Assembly (NCBI GenBank): GCA_965249685.1
Contig: CBDFMN010000003.1
Location: forward strand, 2,108,001-2,172,000
Direction of reading: 5' to 3'
DNA length: 64,000 bases
Source: RH-AL1 sp965249685
GTDB lineage: Bacteria > Pseudomonadota > Alphaproteobacteria > Rhizobiales > Beijerinckiaceae
The translations under genes were made by a program, and so were the position numbers. Below are positions 46,305-54,791 of the stretch, in pieces; positions within the stretch are counted from its first letter, which is position 1; the number at the start of each line of letters is the position of its first letter. A model generated the notes under the pieces. That model was not told the DNA's origin, did no database searches, and worked only from the letters and a program-made list of their open reading frames with translations.

Positions 46305-47267
46305 GTGACTCGCAAAATCTCTTTCGTCGTGGCTCCCAATTTCGAGCTCCTCGATCTAAGTGGCCCGATTTGTGTCTTCAGTTTTGCGCGGGATGTCTAT
46401 GGCGCTCCCTATGAGGTCGAGGTCGCCTCTTGGGATGGGGGACCTGTCCTCTGCTCGGCCGGCGTTCCGATCGGAACCGTCGAGCCCAGCGTGGTAAGCC
46501 ACGACGATACGATCATCGTGGTCGGCGGGTCTGACGCGCACATTCCCGGCCGGCAGCCTGAGATCAGCAGATTACTGAAGAGACTCGCGCCCGCCAGTCG
46601 GCGCATGGCGAGTACCTGCACGGGCGCCTTCTATCTAGCGGAGGCGGGTATATTAGACGGTCATCGCGCGACGACGCATTGGCGGTTCGCGCCCGCGCTG
46701 CAAGCGCGCTTCCCGCGCGTTTTAGTCGATGCCGATCGGATCTACGTTCAGGACCGCGACATTTGGACGTCTGCGGGTATCACGGCAGGCATCGACATGG
46801 CGTTGGCGCTGGTCGAAGCCGATTTCGGCTTGGAGATGTCGAAGTCGATCGCTCGGGACTTGTTGGTGTATCACCGCCGATCCGGCGGGCAATCGCAGTT
46901 TTCAGCGATCCTCGACTTGGAACCGGCGTCGGGTCGGGTTCGGGAAGCTCTCATCTTCGCGCGCGAACACTTGCACGAAAATTTATCCGTCGATCGGTTG
47001 GCCGAGGCCGCATGTATCAGCGGGCGGCAGTTCTCGCGTATCTTTCTCAAAGAGACGGGCGAGACGCCGGCGCGGGCGATCGAGCGCTTGCGCGCCGAAG
47101 TCGCGCGACCCCGGGTCGAGGACAGCCAAGAGCCGATCGAAGCGATCGCCGCCGGTGTCGGGTTCGGCGACGCTGAAAAAATGCGGCGCAGCTTTATGCG
47201 TTTGTTCGGCCAATCGCCCCAAACCATGCGCCGTGTCGCCCGAGCCTACGCAGATCGCGCGGCGTGA
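46305..47267 (+). CDS. GlxA-type AraC-family transcriptional regulator
   Basis: A ~320-residue regulator with an N-terminal DJ-1/PfpI-like domain (FVVAPNFELLDLSGPICVF, IIVVGGSDAH, STCTGAFYLAEAGILDGHRA) and a C-terminal AraC domain (ENLSVDRLAEAACISGRQFS, then GFGDAEKMRRSFMRLFGQSP). The N-domain keeps the nucleophile-elbow cysteine (TCTG) but is a sensor in this family. GGAGG nine bases before the GTG fixes the start. The alpha/beta hydrolase 184 bases downstream is the likely target; a 41-base dispersed element lies between them. Confidence 0.9.
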   Translation: MTRKISFVVAPNFELLDLSGPICVFSFARDVYGAPYEVEVASWDGGPVLCSAGVPIGTVEPSVVSHDDTIIVVGGSDAHIPGRQPEISRLLKRLAPASRRMASTCTGAFYLAEAGILDGHRATTHWRFAPALQARFPRVLVDADRIYVQDRDIWTSAGITAGIDMALALVEADFGLEMSKSIARDLLVYHRRSGGQSQFSAILDLEPASGRVREALIFAREHLHENLSVDRLAEAACISGRQFSRIFLKETGETPARAIERLRAEVARPRVEDSQEPIEAIAAGVGFGDAEKMRRSFMRLFGQSPQTMRRVARAYADRAA

Positions 47268-47312
47268 CCGCAGGTCTGTTCATCACAGCGGCATAGCCAT
47301 GACCTGATTCGT

Positions 47313-47353
47313 GGGTTTTAAGTCCTTTCAGACAGACGCGCGAAGTGGCAAGT
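47313..47353. repeat. dispersed 41-base element, copy 2
   Basis: 35 of 41 bases identical to 35701-35741. Positioned ~98 bases before the alpha/beta hydrolase start, between it and the GlxA-type regulator, where an activator site would be expected. Confidence 0.6.
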
Positions 47354-47450
47354 TAGAGAGGATCTGGCGGGGGAGTTTTGCCCTGCATAATGCGCGGTCT
47401 ACTCGCCATGCCCTCGCGAAAGTCGACTAATCCCATCCAGGAGTGGAAGA

Positions 47451-48251
47451 ATGTCCGGCGAGCGGAGCATTAGTGTAGACGGCATCCAAATCCATATAGT
47501 CGATCTCGGTAGCAAAAAACCGACACTGATATTTCTTCACTATTGGGGAGGATCAAGCCGTACGTGGTACCCCGCGATAAAGGATCTGTCCGCGACCAAT
47601 CGTTGTGTCGCGATCGACTTTCGCGGCTGGGGCCGATCGAGCAAGATCGCCACGAACTATGACCTGCACACACTCGCTGACGACGTCGTCAACGTCATAG
47701 AGCAGCTCGGCTTGGACGATTGCATCATCATCGGCCACTCGATGGGCGGGAAGGTGGCCCAGATCGTCGCTGCGCGACGGCCAAACGGATTAAAGCGTCT
47801 GATCCTGGTCGCACCAGCCCCGCCGACCCCGCTCGATGTTCCGGAGGAACAAGGCAGGGGCATGGTCGCCTCTTACGGGTCGCGCGAAGGTATCGAGGCG
47901 GCGATCGGCATCTTGGCAGCGCTTCCGCTCTCAGCGGCGCATCGCGAACAGGTCATCGAAGACTCATTGTGCGGCGCGCCAACCGCGAAACGCGCCTGGC
48001 CTGAGCGGGGCATGATCGAAGACGTCAGCGATCAAGCATCTACGATCGACGTGCCCGTCCACGTCATCGTCGGCTCGGCCGACGGCATCGAGTCCGAGCG
48101 CTCGCTGCGCGCGACGTTGGGTAAAGTCATCCCGAACACCGAGTTCATCGTGCTTCCAGGTGTCGGCCATCTGGCTCCGCTCGAGGCGACCGCCGAGGTC
48201 GTGGACGCGATCCGCCACGCGCAGGGTCGTCCGATCGCCCGCAGGACGTAG
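47451..48251 (+). CDS. alpha/beta hydrolase
   Basis: A 266-residue cytoplasmic alpha/beta hydrolase with LIFLHYWGGSSRTW (oxyanion region), VAIDFRGWGRS, the nucleophile elbow GHSMGG, a late Asp in VHVIVGSADGIES and the catalytic His in LPGVGHLAPLE. Substrate unknown; the family includes esterases and haloalkane/epoxide hydrolases (no haloperoxidase-specific feature seen). Probably controlled by the GlxA-type regulator upstream. Confidence 0.88.
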   Translation: MSGERSISVDGIQIHIVDLGSKKPTLIFLHYWGGSSRTWYPAIKDLSATNRCVAIDFRGWGRSSKIATNYDLHTLADDVVNVIEQLGLDDCIIIGHSMGGKVAQIVAARRPNGLKRLILVAPAPPTPLDVPEEQGRGMVASYGSREGIEAAIGILAALPLSAAHREQVIEDSLCGAPTAKRAWPERGMIEDVSDQASTIDVPVHVIVGSADGIESERSLRATLGKVIPNTEFIVLPGVGHLAPLEATAEVVDAIRHAQGRPIARRT

Positions 48252-48319
48252 TTGGAGAGAGTCTCCACGAGATCCTTGGATCTGCTTCGCCTGTCAAGGG
48301 ACAGGGTGAAGGTATCAGA

Positions 48320-48517
48320 ATGACGATGGATCGACCGGCGATATCGCGACGCGGCCTGCTTGCCTCTATCGGCGGGGCAACGGCGCTTGCCGCAACCCCG
48401 GCACGTACCTTTGCAGCGACGCCGCGCAATGCCAAGCTGTTTGCGACCGAGGCCGGTACGGGCCGCAACGTCATGCTGCCGCACGGCTGGACGGCCGACG
48501 CACATGACTGGATCTGA
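48320..48517 (+). pseudogene. truncated Tat-exported alpha/beta hydrolase
   Basis: 65 codons: a twin-arginine signal (SRRGLLASIGGATALAATPA) followed by the start of an alpha/beta hydrolase (RNVMLPHGWTADAHDWI), then a stop. Intact members are 300 residues or more. Only the first beta strands remain. Confidence 0.7.
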
Positions 48518-48797
48518 CAATAACAGACGTCGGGTTCGCATGTCGGGAAAATCGTTGCGGAATGCGGATCGCATAGCTGTCGCGCAATACCATCCTTTTT
48601 GGGAAAGTCGAGCGCGCCAGGCAACGGCAGCTATCGTTACGTGCTTCCCCCGCAAACCGCCGGACCGCAATCCACCAACTGCGGTCGTTGGGTGAGTTTC
48701 AGCCAGACAAGGCCGGGAGATGCGAGATCCCATCTCCCAAATGCTCCTTCACTGCTTGACCTGCACGGTATATCCCCGCGAAATCCAAACAAAGCAC
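48518..48797. other. gene-less stretch before the second TetR module
   Basis: No protein-like frame beyond short open reads; the 3' end leads into the operator at 48798. Likely eroded continuation of the truncated hydrolase and an unrelated segment. Confidence 0.35.
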
Positions 48798-48812
48798 TAG
48801 ACGACTGGTCTA
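48798..48812. promoter_or_regulatory. TetR operator copy 3
   Basis: TAGACGACTGGTCTA, an almost perfect palindrome (TAGAC/GTCTA arms), 11 bases before the first ATG of the TetR gene. Differs by one central base from the copy at 36998. Confidence 0.78.
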
Positions 48813-48823
48813 CGTCACCCTAT

Positions 48824-49438
48824 ATGACGATTATGAGCCCGCAAGCGCATCAGGAGACGACCGATGTTCGCCAGAGCATCCTCGCGACCGGCCAGAGGAT
48901 CATGGCCGGCAAGGGCTTCTCTGCCGTCGGCCTGAACGAGATCCTCGCCGAGGCGAGCGTGCCCAAGGGATCGTTCTACCACTATTTCAGCTCCAAGGAT
49001 GCGTTCGGCGAAGCGATGCTTGCGGCCTATTTCGAGGACTACCTCGCCGGCTTGGACGAGACGCTGCGCCGGCCTGGCCTGACCATGGCGCAGCGCTTGA
49101 TGAACTACTGGCGGCAATGGCAGGAGACCCAGTCCTTCTTTGATTGCCAGGGGAAGTGTCTTGCCGTGAAGCTGGGTGCGGAGGTGGCGGATCTTTCCGA
49201 GGCCATGCGCTCGGCGCTCAAGCAGGGCACAGCCCAAATCATCAACCGTCTTCGGAACGCCGTCGCGACGGGCGTTGCGGAGGGATCGCTGTCGATCGAC
49301 GGCGATCCTGGCGACGCGGCACAGAGCCTCTATCAGCTCTGGCTCGGGGCCAGTGTGATGGTGAAGATCGTCCGCAGCACCAAGCCGTTCGAGGCAGCCA
49401 TGACGGCGACTCGTCAGATCCTCCACCTTCCACCCTAA
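48824..49438 (+). CDS. TetR-family regulator, NemR-like, second paralogue
   Basis: 204 residues; helix-turn-helix GFSAVGLNEILAEASVPKG and SFYHYFSSKDAF, ligand domain QGKCLAVKLGAEVADLSEAM with the conserved Cys112. It is a close paralogue of the regulator at 36356 and has the same palindrome before its start. A second in-frame ATG three codons later is possible; no Shine-Dalgarno precedes either. Downstream genes under the same operator encode a DJ-1 protein and a damaged ALDH/old-yellow-enzyme pair. Confidence 0.88.
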   Translation: MTIMSPQAHQETTDVRQSILATGQRIMAGKGFSAVGLNEILAEASVPKGSFYHYFSSKDAFGEAMLAAYFEDYLAGLDETLRRPGLTMAQRLMNYWRQWQETQSFFDCQGKCLAVKLGAEVADLSEAMRSALKQGTAQIINRLRNAVATGVAEGSLSIDGDPGDAAQSLYQLWLGASVMVKIVRSTKPFEAAMTATRQILHLPP

Positions 49439-49489
49439 AGGGAGGGGATGGCCGCGCTTCATCCCGAAGCACGTCCTGCGTCCCAGTTT

Positions 49490-49504
49490 AAGACGACTGG
49501 TCTA
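49490..49504. promoter_or_regulatory. TetR operator copy 4
   Basis: AAGACGACTGGTCTA, 14 of 15 bases identical to copy 3, 35 bases before the DJ-1 gene. Places the DJ-1/ALDH operon under the TetR pair. Confidence 0.7.
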
Positions 49505-49539
49505 CTCTCGATACTCAGTTCACTTGCAGGAGAAGCACG

Positions 49540-50229
49540 ATGAAAGTTCTTATGGTTCTGACCTCACACGACCAACTCGGCGACACGGGCCGCAAGACGG
49601 GCTTCTGGCTCGAAGAGCTCGCCGCGCCGTATTACGTGTTCAAGGATACCGGTGCGGAGATCGTGCTGGCGTCGCCCAAGGGCGGCCAGCCGCCGCTCGA
49701 TCCCAGCAGCAACGAGCCGTCCAACCAGACCGATATGACCCGCCGCTTCGAGGCCGATCCGGCAGCTAACGCGCAACTTGCCGCGACGGTGCGTCTCGAC
49801 AGCGTGTCACAGGCGGACTTCGACACGGTCTTCTACCCCGGCGGTCATGGTCCTCTCTGGGACCTCGCCGAAGACAAGAACTCGATCCAGCTGATCGAGT
49901 CTTTCCTGGCGGCCGACAAGCCTGTCGCCCTCGTCTGCCACGCGCCGGGCGTTCTGCGGCATGTGAAGACGTCGGACGGCAGGCCGCTGGTCGAAGGCAA
50001 GAAGGTCACGGGGTTCACCAACACCGAGGAAGAAGCCGTCGGCTTGACCAAGGTCGTGCCGTTCCTGGTCGAGAATGAGCTCAAGGCCAAGGGCGGCGTC
50101 TACTCCAAGAAGGCGGACTGGACGCCCTACGTGGTCAGCGACGGTCTCCTGATCACGGGCCAGAACCCCCAATCCTCAGCCCCGGCCGCGAAGGTCCTGC
50201 TCGAGCATTTCGCGACGAGCGCGGCCTGA
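49540..50229 (+). CDS. DJ-1/PfpI-family protein (class I glutamine-amidotransferase-like, Hsp31 type)
   Basis: 229 residues. Opening MKVLMVLTSHDQLG, E25/E26 in TGFWLEELAAP, VFYPGGHGPLWDLA and the nucleophile elbow ALVCHAPGVL (Cys133-His134) are those of the Hsp31/glyoxalase III-like branch. These enzymes hydrate methylglyoxal/glyoxal to hydroxyacids or act as deglycase/chaperone; which applies is not visible. An operator for the NemR-like repressor precedes it, fitting a reactive-aldehyde response. AGGAGAAGCACG precedes the ATG. Confidence 0.9.
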   Translation: MKVLMVLTSHDQLGDTGRKTGFWLEELAAPYYVFKDTGAEIVLASPKGGQPPLDPSSNEPSNQTDMTRRFEADPAANAQLAATVRLDSVSQADFDTVFYPGGHGPLWDLAEDKNSIQLIESFLAADKPVALVCHAPGVLRHVKTSDGRPLVEGKKVTGFTNTEEEAVGLTKVVPFLVENELKAKGGVYSKKADWTPYVVSDGLLITGQNPQSSAPAAKVLLEHFATSAA

Positions 50230-50239
50230 ACGGACCAGC

Positions 50240-50270
50240 CTCGTGGGAGGCGGGTAACGCCTCCCACGAG
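50240..50270. terminator. perfect 13-bp hairpin between DJ-1 and ALDH
   Basis: CTCGTGGGAGGCG / CGCCTCCCACGAG with a 5-base loop, 10 bases after the DJ-1 stop and 33 before the ALDH start. No T-run. Probably a processing or partial termination site. Confidence 0.68.
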
Positions 50271-50302
50271 CTATCAGCCGAACACCCGGAAAGGACTGAA
50301 CC

Positions 50303-51771
50303 ATGCAGGCGATCTCGCTGGAACGCATCAAAGCCGCCGGCTGGATGAAGCAAGCCAACCATATCGGCGGCGAGTGGGTCCCGGCGGACGACGGCAAGGT
50401 CTATGCCGTCGGTGATCCCGCCACTGGGACCCGGATCGGCGAGATCGCCTGGTTCGGCACTACCGAGACCCGCCGCGCCATCGACACCGCGCGCACCGCG
50501 TTCGCCTCCTGGTCGATGACGACGGCCGCCGAGCGCGCGGGCTTCCTGACCCGCATGGCGCAGGTCGTCCGCGACAACCTCGAGGAGCCGGCTGCCATGC
50601 TGACCTTCGAGCAGGGCAAGCCGCTCGCCGAGGCCCGCAGCGAGATGATGCTGGGCACCGACTACCTGCAATGGTTCGCGGAGGAGGCCCGGCGCATCAA
50701 CGGCGAGATCATCCCTTCGCCCTGGGGAACCGCCAGCTCCTGGTGACGCGCGAACCGGTCGGCGTGGTCGGCGCGATCTCGCCCTGGAACTTCCCGTTCT
50801 CTATGCTCTCGCGCAAGGTTGGACCCGCTCTCGCGGCAGGCTGCACGATCGTCATCAAGCCGTCGGAATTTACGCCCTATTGCGGCCTGCTCTACGCGGT
50901 GTTGGCGGAGAAGGCCGGCATTCCCGCAGGCGTGGTGAACGTCGTGACCGGCGACGGCGCCGCGGTCGGCGGCGAGATCAGCACCAACCCGCTGGTCCGC
51001 AAGATAACCTTCACCGGCTCGACCCGGGTCGGCAAGCTGCTCTACGCCCAGTCCGCCGGGACCATGAAGAAGCTCTCCCTGGAGTTAGGCGGGAACGCCC
51101 CGACGATCGTCTTCGACGACGCCGACCTGGTCCTCGCGGTCGAGAACGCCGTCGCCGGAAAATATCGCAACAGCGGCCAGACCTGTATCTGCATCAACCG
51201 TTTCTACGTCCAGGACGGCATCTACGACGAGTTCGCGCAGCGTCTGACCGAGCGGGTCGGTCAGATGAAGGTCGGCAACGGTTTCGAGACCGGGGTCGCG
51301 CAGGGACCGCTGATCAACCAAGCGGCCCTCACGAAGGTCGAGGCGCACGTCCGGGACGCGCGCGACAAGGGTGGCCGCATCCTGCTAGGCGGCCAGCGGC
51401 ACGCGCTCGGCGCGACCTTCTTCGAACCCACCGTCATCGCGGACGCGACGCCGGACATGCTCGTCGCCCACGAGGAGACCTTCGGCCCGGTCGCCGCGCT
51501 GTTCCGCTTCACGGACGAGCAGGAGGCCATCGACGCCGCGAACGCGACCGAATTCGGTCTCGCCGCCTACTTCTTCACCCGCGATCTCGCGCGCACCTTC
51601 CGCGTCGCCCGTGCCCTCCAGAGCGGCATGATCGGCATCAACGCAGGCGTCATCACGACCGTGGAGGCGCCGTTCGGCGGCGTGAAGGACAGTGGCATCG
51701 GCCGCGAAGGGTCGGCTCACGGCATCGAGGAATATCTCAACCTCAAATACCTGAGCCTCGGCGGCCTCTAG
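50303..51771 (+). pseudogene. succinate-semialdehyde-type aldehyde dehydrogenase, frameshifted
   Basis: The two halves of a ~490-residue ALDH are in different frames. The first reads MQAISLERIKAAGWMKQANH to GEIIPSPWG and then stops; the second begins QLLVTREPVGVVGAISPWNF and continues to the end with FTGSTRVGK, LELGGN (Glu), SGQTCICINRF (Cys), EETFGPVAAL and PFGGVKDSG. One missing base at the GGGG run near 50724-50727 explains the break. Everything else is intact. Either a recent single-base mutation or a sequencing error in a homopolymer. Belongs to the GabD-like succinate semialdehyde dehydrogenase branch. Confidence 0.85.
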
Positions 51772-51811
51772 CGCCCAACTCCCACAACACTCTTTTCGGA
51801 AGAAACCCGTC

Positions 51812-52080
51812 ATGAACCACAGCGCGTTGTTCGAGCCGACCAGGCTCAGCCCTCTAGTCCTGAAGAACCGCATCGTCCTGCCGCCGCTCACGCGCGAGAG
51901 AAGTGGGCAGCCCGGTCATGTCCCGACCCTGCTCATAGCGACTTACTACCGTCAGCGCGCCGGTGCGGGGCTCCTGGTCAGCGAAGGCGCCCAGATCGAG
52001 CCCGCGGCCAGGGCTACGCCTGGACGCCGGGTATCTACAGCCAGGCGCAGAGCGAGGGACGGCGGCAGGCTTCCAACAGC
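51812..52080 (+). pseudogene. old yellow enzyme fragment
   Basis: The first 64 codons (LVLKNRIVLPPLTRERSGQP to LLVSEGAQIEP) are the N-terminus of an OYE close to the intact gene at 38959. A one-base loss near 52002 shifts the frame; the family sequence continues as GYAWTPGIYSQAQSEG and then breaks off at ~52080. About 300 codons are missing. It sits at the same place after the ALDH as the intact OYE does in the other module. Confidence 0.82.
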
Positions 52081-52180
52081 GGCTTCAGCACGGCTCACTG
52101 CGCGTCGCTCAGCATCGCTCATCCTTCTTCAAACGAAGGCAGAAGCCTGAGACGACTCAAAGTTCAAGCCAAGACAGGCG

Positions 52181-52939
52181 CTAGATGTGAATACCACCTG
52201 CGACCTCGATCCGTTGGGCGTTGACCCAGCCGAACTCATCGGAGAGCAGCCCGGCGATCACCGGTCCGACATCCTCCGGCAGCCCGGCGCGACCTAGTGC
52301 CGTATGCGCGGCAAGCGCCTTGTTGACCTCGGGATTGTCGCGGACGATCCCGCCACTGAAATCGGTGGCGATCGGCCCGGGCGCGACGACGTTGACCGCG
52401 ATCCGGCGCGGCGCCAGCTCAAGCGCCATATTCCGCGTCAAGGACTCGACGGCCGCCTTGATCGGCCCGTACCCGATGCGACTAGCCATGGCGAAGCGGG
52501 CGAGACCCGAGGAGATGTTGACGATGCGACCTCCGTCGTTGATCAGCGGCAACAGCTTTTGGGTGAGGAACATCACGCCTTTGAAGTGGACGTTGTAGAG
52601 CCCGTCCATCTCCGTCTCGGTAATCGTCTCGAGGCTGCTGTTGGATGACGTGCCGGCATTATTGACCAGGTAGTCGAACCGTTCGGCGCCCATCGTGGTC
52701 AGGGCATTCCGTACTTCGCCGGCGAACCCATTGAACGTGGCCGTATCGCCGACGTCGAGCCGAAGGGCAATTGCCGGCGCGCCGGCCTCCGCCGTAAGAG
52801 CCACGACGTGTTCGGACGCGGCACGACTTGCGTTGTAGGTCAGGATCGAGCGAACGTTTCGAGAGGCGAGACGAAGGACCGTATCGCGTCCGATGCCCCT
52901 GCTGCCGCCGGTTACGAGGGCGATCTTGCTATCAGACAT
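52181..52939 (-). CDS. short-chain dehydrogenase/reductase (FabG-like)
   Basis: 252 residues: LVTGGSRGIG, DYLVNNAGTSSN, ISSGLARF (Ser) and YGPIK (Tyr/Lys), ending with VNAQRIEVAGGIHI, as in FabG-like oxidoreductases. All key residues present. The ATG at MSDSKIALVTGG was chosen; upstream is the shared promoter region with the divergent AraC regulator, its likely controller. Confidence 0.88.
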   Translation of the reverse strand: MSDSKIALVTGGSRGIGRDTVLRLASRNVRSILTYNASRAASEHVVALTAEAGAPAIALRLDVGDTATFNGFAGEVRNALTTMGAERFDYLVNNAGTSSNSSLETITETEMDGLYNVHFKGVMFLTQKLLPLINDGGRIVNISSGLARFAMASRIGYGPIKAAVESLTRNMALELAPRRIAVNVVAPGPIATDFSGGIVRDNPEVNKALAAHTALGRAGLPEDVGPVIAGLLSDEFGWVNAQRIEVAGGIHI

Positions 52940-52958
52940 GGCTATGCTTTCAGATTGG

Positions 52959-52978
52959 ATCGAAGAATCGATCGAAGA
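52959..52978. repeat. tandem ATCGAAGA repeat in the divergent promoter
   Basis: ATCGAAGA occurs twice with a 12-base period between the divergent SDR and AraC genes. Direct repeats of this kind are typical of AraC-family binding sites. Too short to be certain. Confidence 0.35.
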
Positions 52979-53075
52979 TTGATGCCGCCGGTATGCCGGA
53001 TCGACGTCGGTGACTGAATGCCGGAACGAGCCATTTTCTTGCCTATTCCTGCTCGACAGTGTATGAGCTGGCGGA

Positions 53076-54017
53076 GTGAACAAGCCGAAAATCCCATCGA
53101 TCATGGATCAGCTGGTGCAGGCCATGCTGCGCTTTACGGAGCGCCAGCCCGGCGGAAGCCCGTTCGGGACAGCCATCGATCAGATGGTGATCATGCGTTC
53201 GGATCATCCCAAGCCGCCGAGCCACATGATCTTCAAGCCGTCGATGTGCATCGTTGCGCAGGGCGCCAAGTGGGCAACGTTCGGTCGTGATCGGCTCGAA
53301 TATTGCGCGGGTCAGGCGCTCGTGATCGGCGTCGAAACGCCTTCCATCGGACAGGTGGTCGAGGCCAGCCCTGGCGAGCCCTGCCTCGTCCTCGCCTTCG
53401 AGCTCGACATTGCCATCATGCGGAGTGTCGCGGAGGACTTGGATGTTCCCCCGAGATCGTTTGGGGACTGGGGTCGCGGCGTTCTCGTCAGCGACTTCCA
53501 GGGCCCACTTGCCGACTGTGCGCTCCGGCTCGTCCGTCTCCTCGATACGCCGAAGGCGATTCCGGCCCTGTATTCCGTCATCATGCGGGAGATTTGCTAC
53601 TGGCTCCTGACCGGTCCCCATGGCGGCGAGATCGCGAGATTGACCCTGGCGAACAGCCCTTCACGGCCTTTGATAAATGCCTTGCACGGCCTGAAGGACC
53701 GCTTTCGCGAGACGGTCCGGGTAGAGGAGCTGGCTGCGATCGCCCGGTTGAGCGCGTCGGCGTTTCATCGGCAGTTCAAGGCGCTCACCGCTATGACTCC
53801 GCTCCAGTACCAGAAGCAGCTTCGCCTGCTTGAGGCTCGAAGGCTCATGATTTCGAACGCGTTCAACGTCGAAGCGGCTTGCTTCCAGGTCGGCTATGAA
53901 AGCCCCTCCCAATTCAGCCGCGACTATAGCCGTATGTTCGGTGCATCGCCCAAGCGCGATGCGACGGCGATGCAAACCTGTTTCCGAGAAGGTCGCGCAA
54001 CGGCCGTACCGACGTGA
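53076..54017 (+). CDS. AraC-family transcriptional regulator (AraC_N type)
   Basis: ~313 residues. N-terminal cupin-like AraC_N domain with HPKPPSHMIFKPSMCIVAQG and LAFELDIAIM; C-terminal two helix-turn-helix motifs (RVEELAAIARLSASAFHRQF and AACFQVGYESPSQFSRDYSR). Complete. The start is a GTG; an ATG nine codons later is an alternative. Divergent from the SDR at 52181, a common pairing in alphaproteobacteria. Confidence 0.9.
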   Translation: MNKPKIPSIMDQLVQAMLRFTERQPGGSPFGTAIDQMVIMRSDHPKPPSHMIFKPSMCIVAQGAKWATFGRDRLEYCAGQALVIGVETPSIGQVVEASPGEPCLVLAFELDIAIMRSVAEDLDVPPRSFGDWGRGVLVSDFQGPLADCALRLVRLLDTPKAIPALYSVIMREICYWLLTGPHGGEIARLTLANSPSRPLINALHGLKDRFRETVRVEELAAIARLSASAFHRQFKALTAMTPLQYQKQLRLLEARRLMISNAFNVEAACFQVGYESPSQFSRDYSRMFGASPKRDATAMQTCFREGRATAVPT

Positions 54018-54124
54018 ATTGTTGACCAATTAAGTTTAACGGCATGACTGGCGGCGGCCTTCCTGTTGCCGACGCAGAAAGCCGACGGACTGAAGAATAG
54101 TGTTTGTGGCGGCCGGCTTCGCCG

Positions 54125-54640
54125 TCACACTCCAATTCCGCGCTGACGCGACAGGTCCCATGACACCGGCCGCTGCGCACGACGCCTGAGACGAATTGCC
54201 CGAGCCGCTGTTCGAGCACCGGATTTCAAGGGACGAGGCTGAACCCGACACCGTCGTCGCGCATGGCGAAGCGGTTGCTTGCCAGCATCATCGAGCGGCG
54301 GTGGACACCGCCGGCCTTTCCACCGTCGCAGACCAGGCGATGGTCGAGTCCGGTCTCGGCGGCAAGGTTCCGTCCCACCTGCGCCACCTCGCGGTCGCGC
54401 AGCGGTGCCAGCAGGTCGCACGCAAGCAGGATGCGAGGCGCCTGACCAATGGCCGAGTTCGTGCAGCGCCGTCCAATGCCAGTCGATCGGCGCGAAGAAG
54501 GCGTCGGGCTGCGGCACCTGCCCGAGAGCCTCTCTCTCAGCCTTCAAACCCGTCACGACTACAGCCGCAGCCCTTTGCCTCTCATCGGCATCCGCCCGTC
54601 GGATCGGATCGGATCGGCTCGACACGGACGCGCGCACTCT
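54125..54640 (-). pseudogene. ArdC-like antirestriction protein and DUF3363 relaxase remnants, joined
   Basis: Two mobile-element genes lie fused. First (54560-54440): QVPQPDAFFAPIDWHWTAL with HELGHWSG, the zinc-protease-like motif of ArdC/antirestriction proteins. Directly following in another frame: RILLACDLLAPLRDREVAQV, GRNLAAETGLDHRLV, LASNRFAMRDDGVGFSLVP, NPVLEQRLGQFVSGVVR and VSWDLSRQRGIGV, the DUF3363 C-terminus of mobilization relaxases. A TGG-to-TGA change at 54226-54228 and two frame changes disable it; the middle of both genes is deleted. Evidence that a mobilizable element was here. Confidence 0.72.
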
Positions 54641-54791
54641 TGAGGGGCGTTGCGGTTACTCCCGCAGAAGGGGTCGGCCGCAGGGAAGGCTTTCCCCTCC
54701 ACGTTAAGGCTTGCCTGAACTGCGATTTCTCGGAGCAGCGGACCTCAGGCTCAGCGGATTGATGGATAGCGGGTCCATGGCGCTTCGCAGA

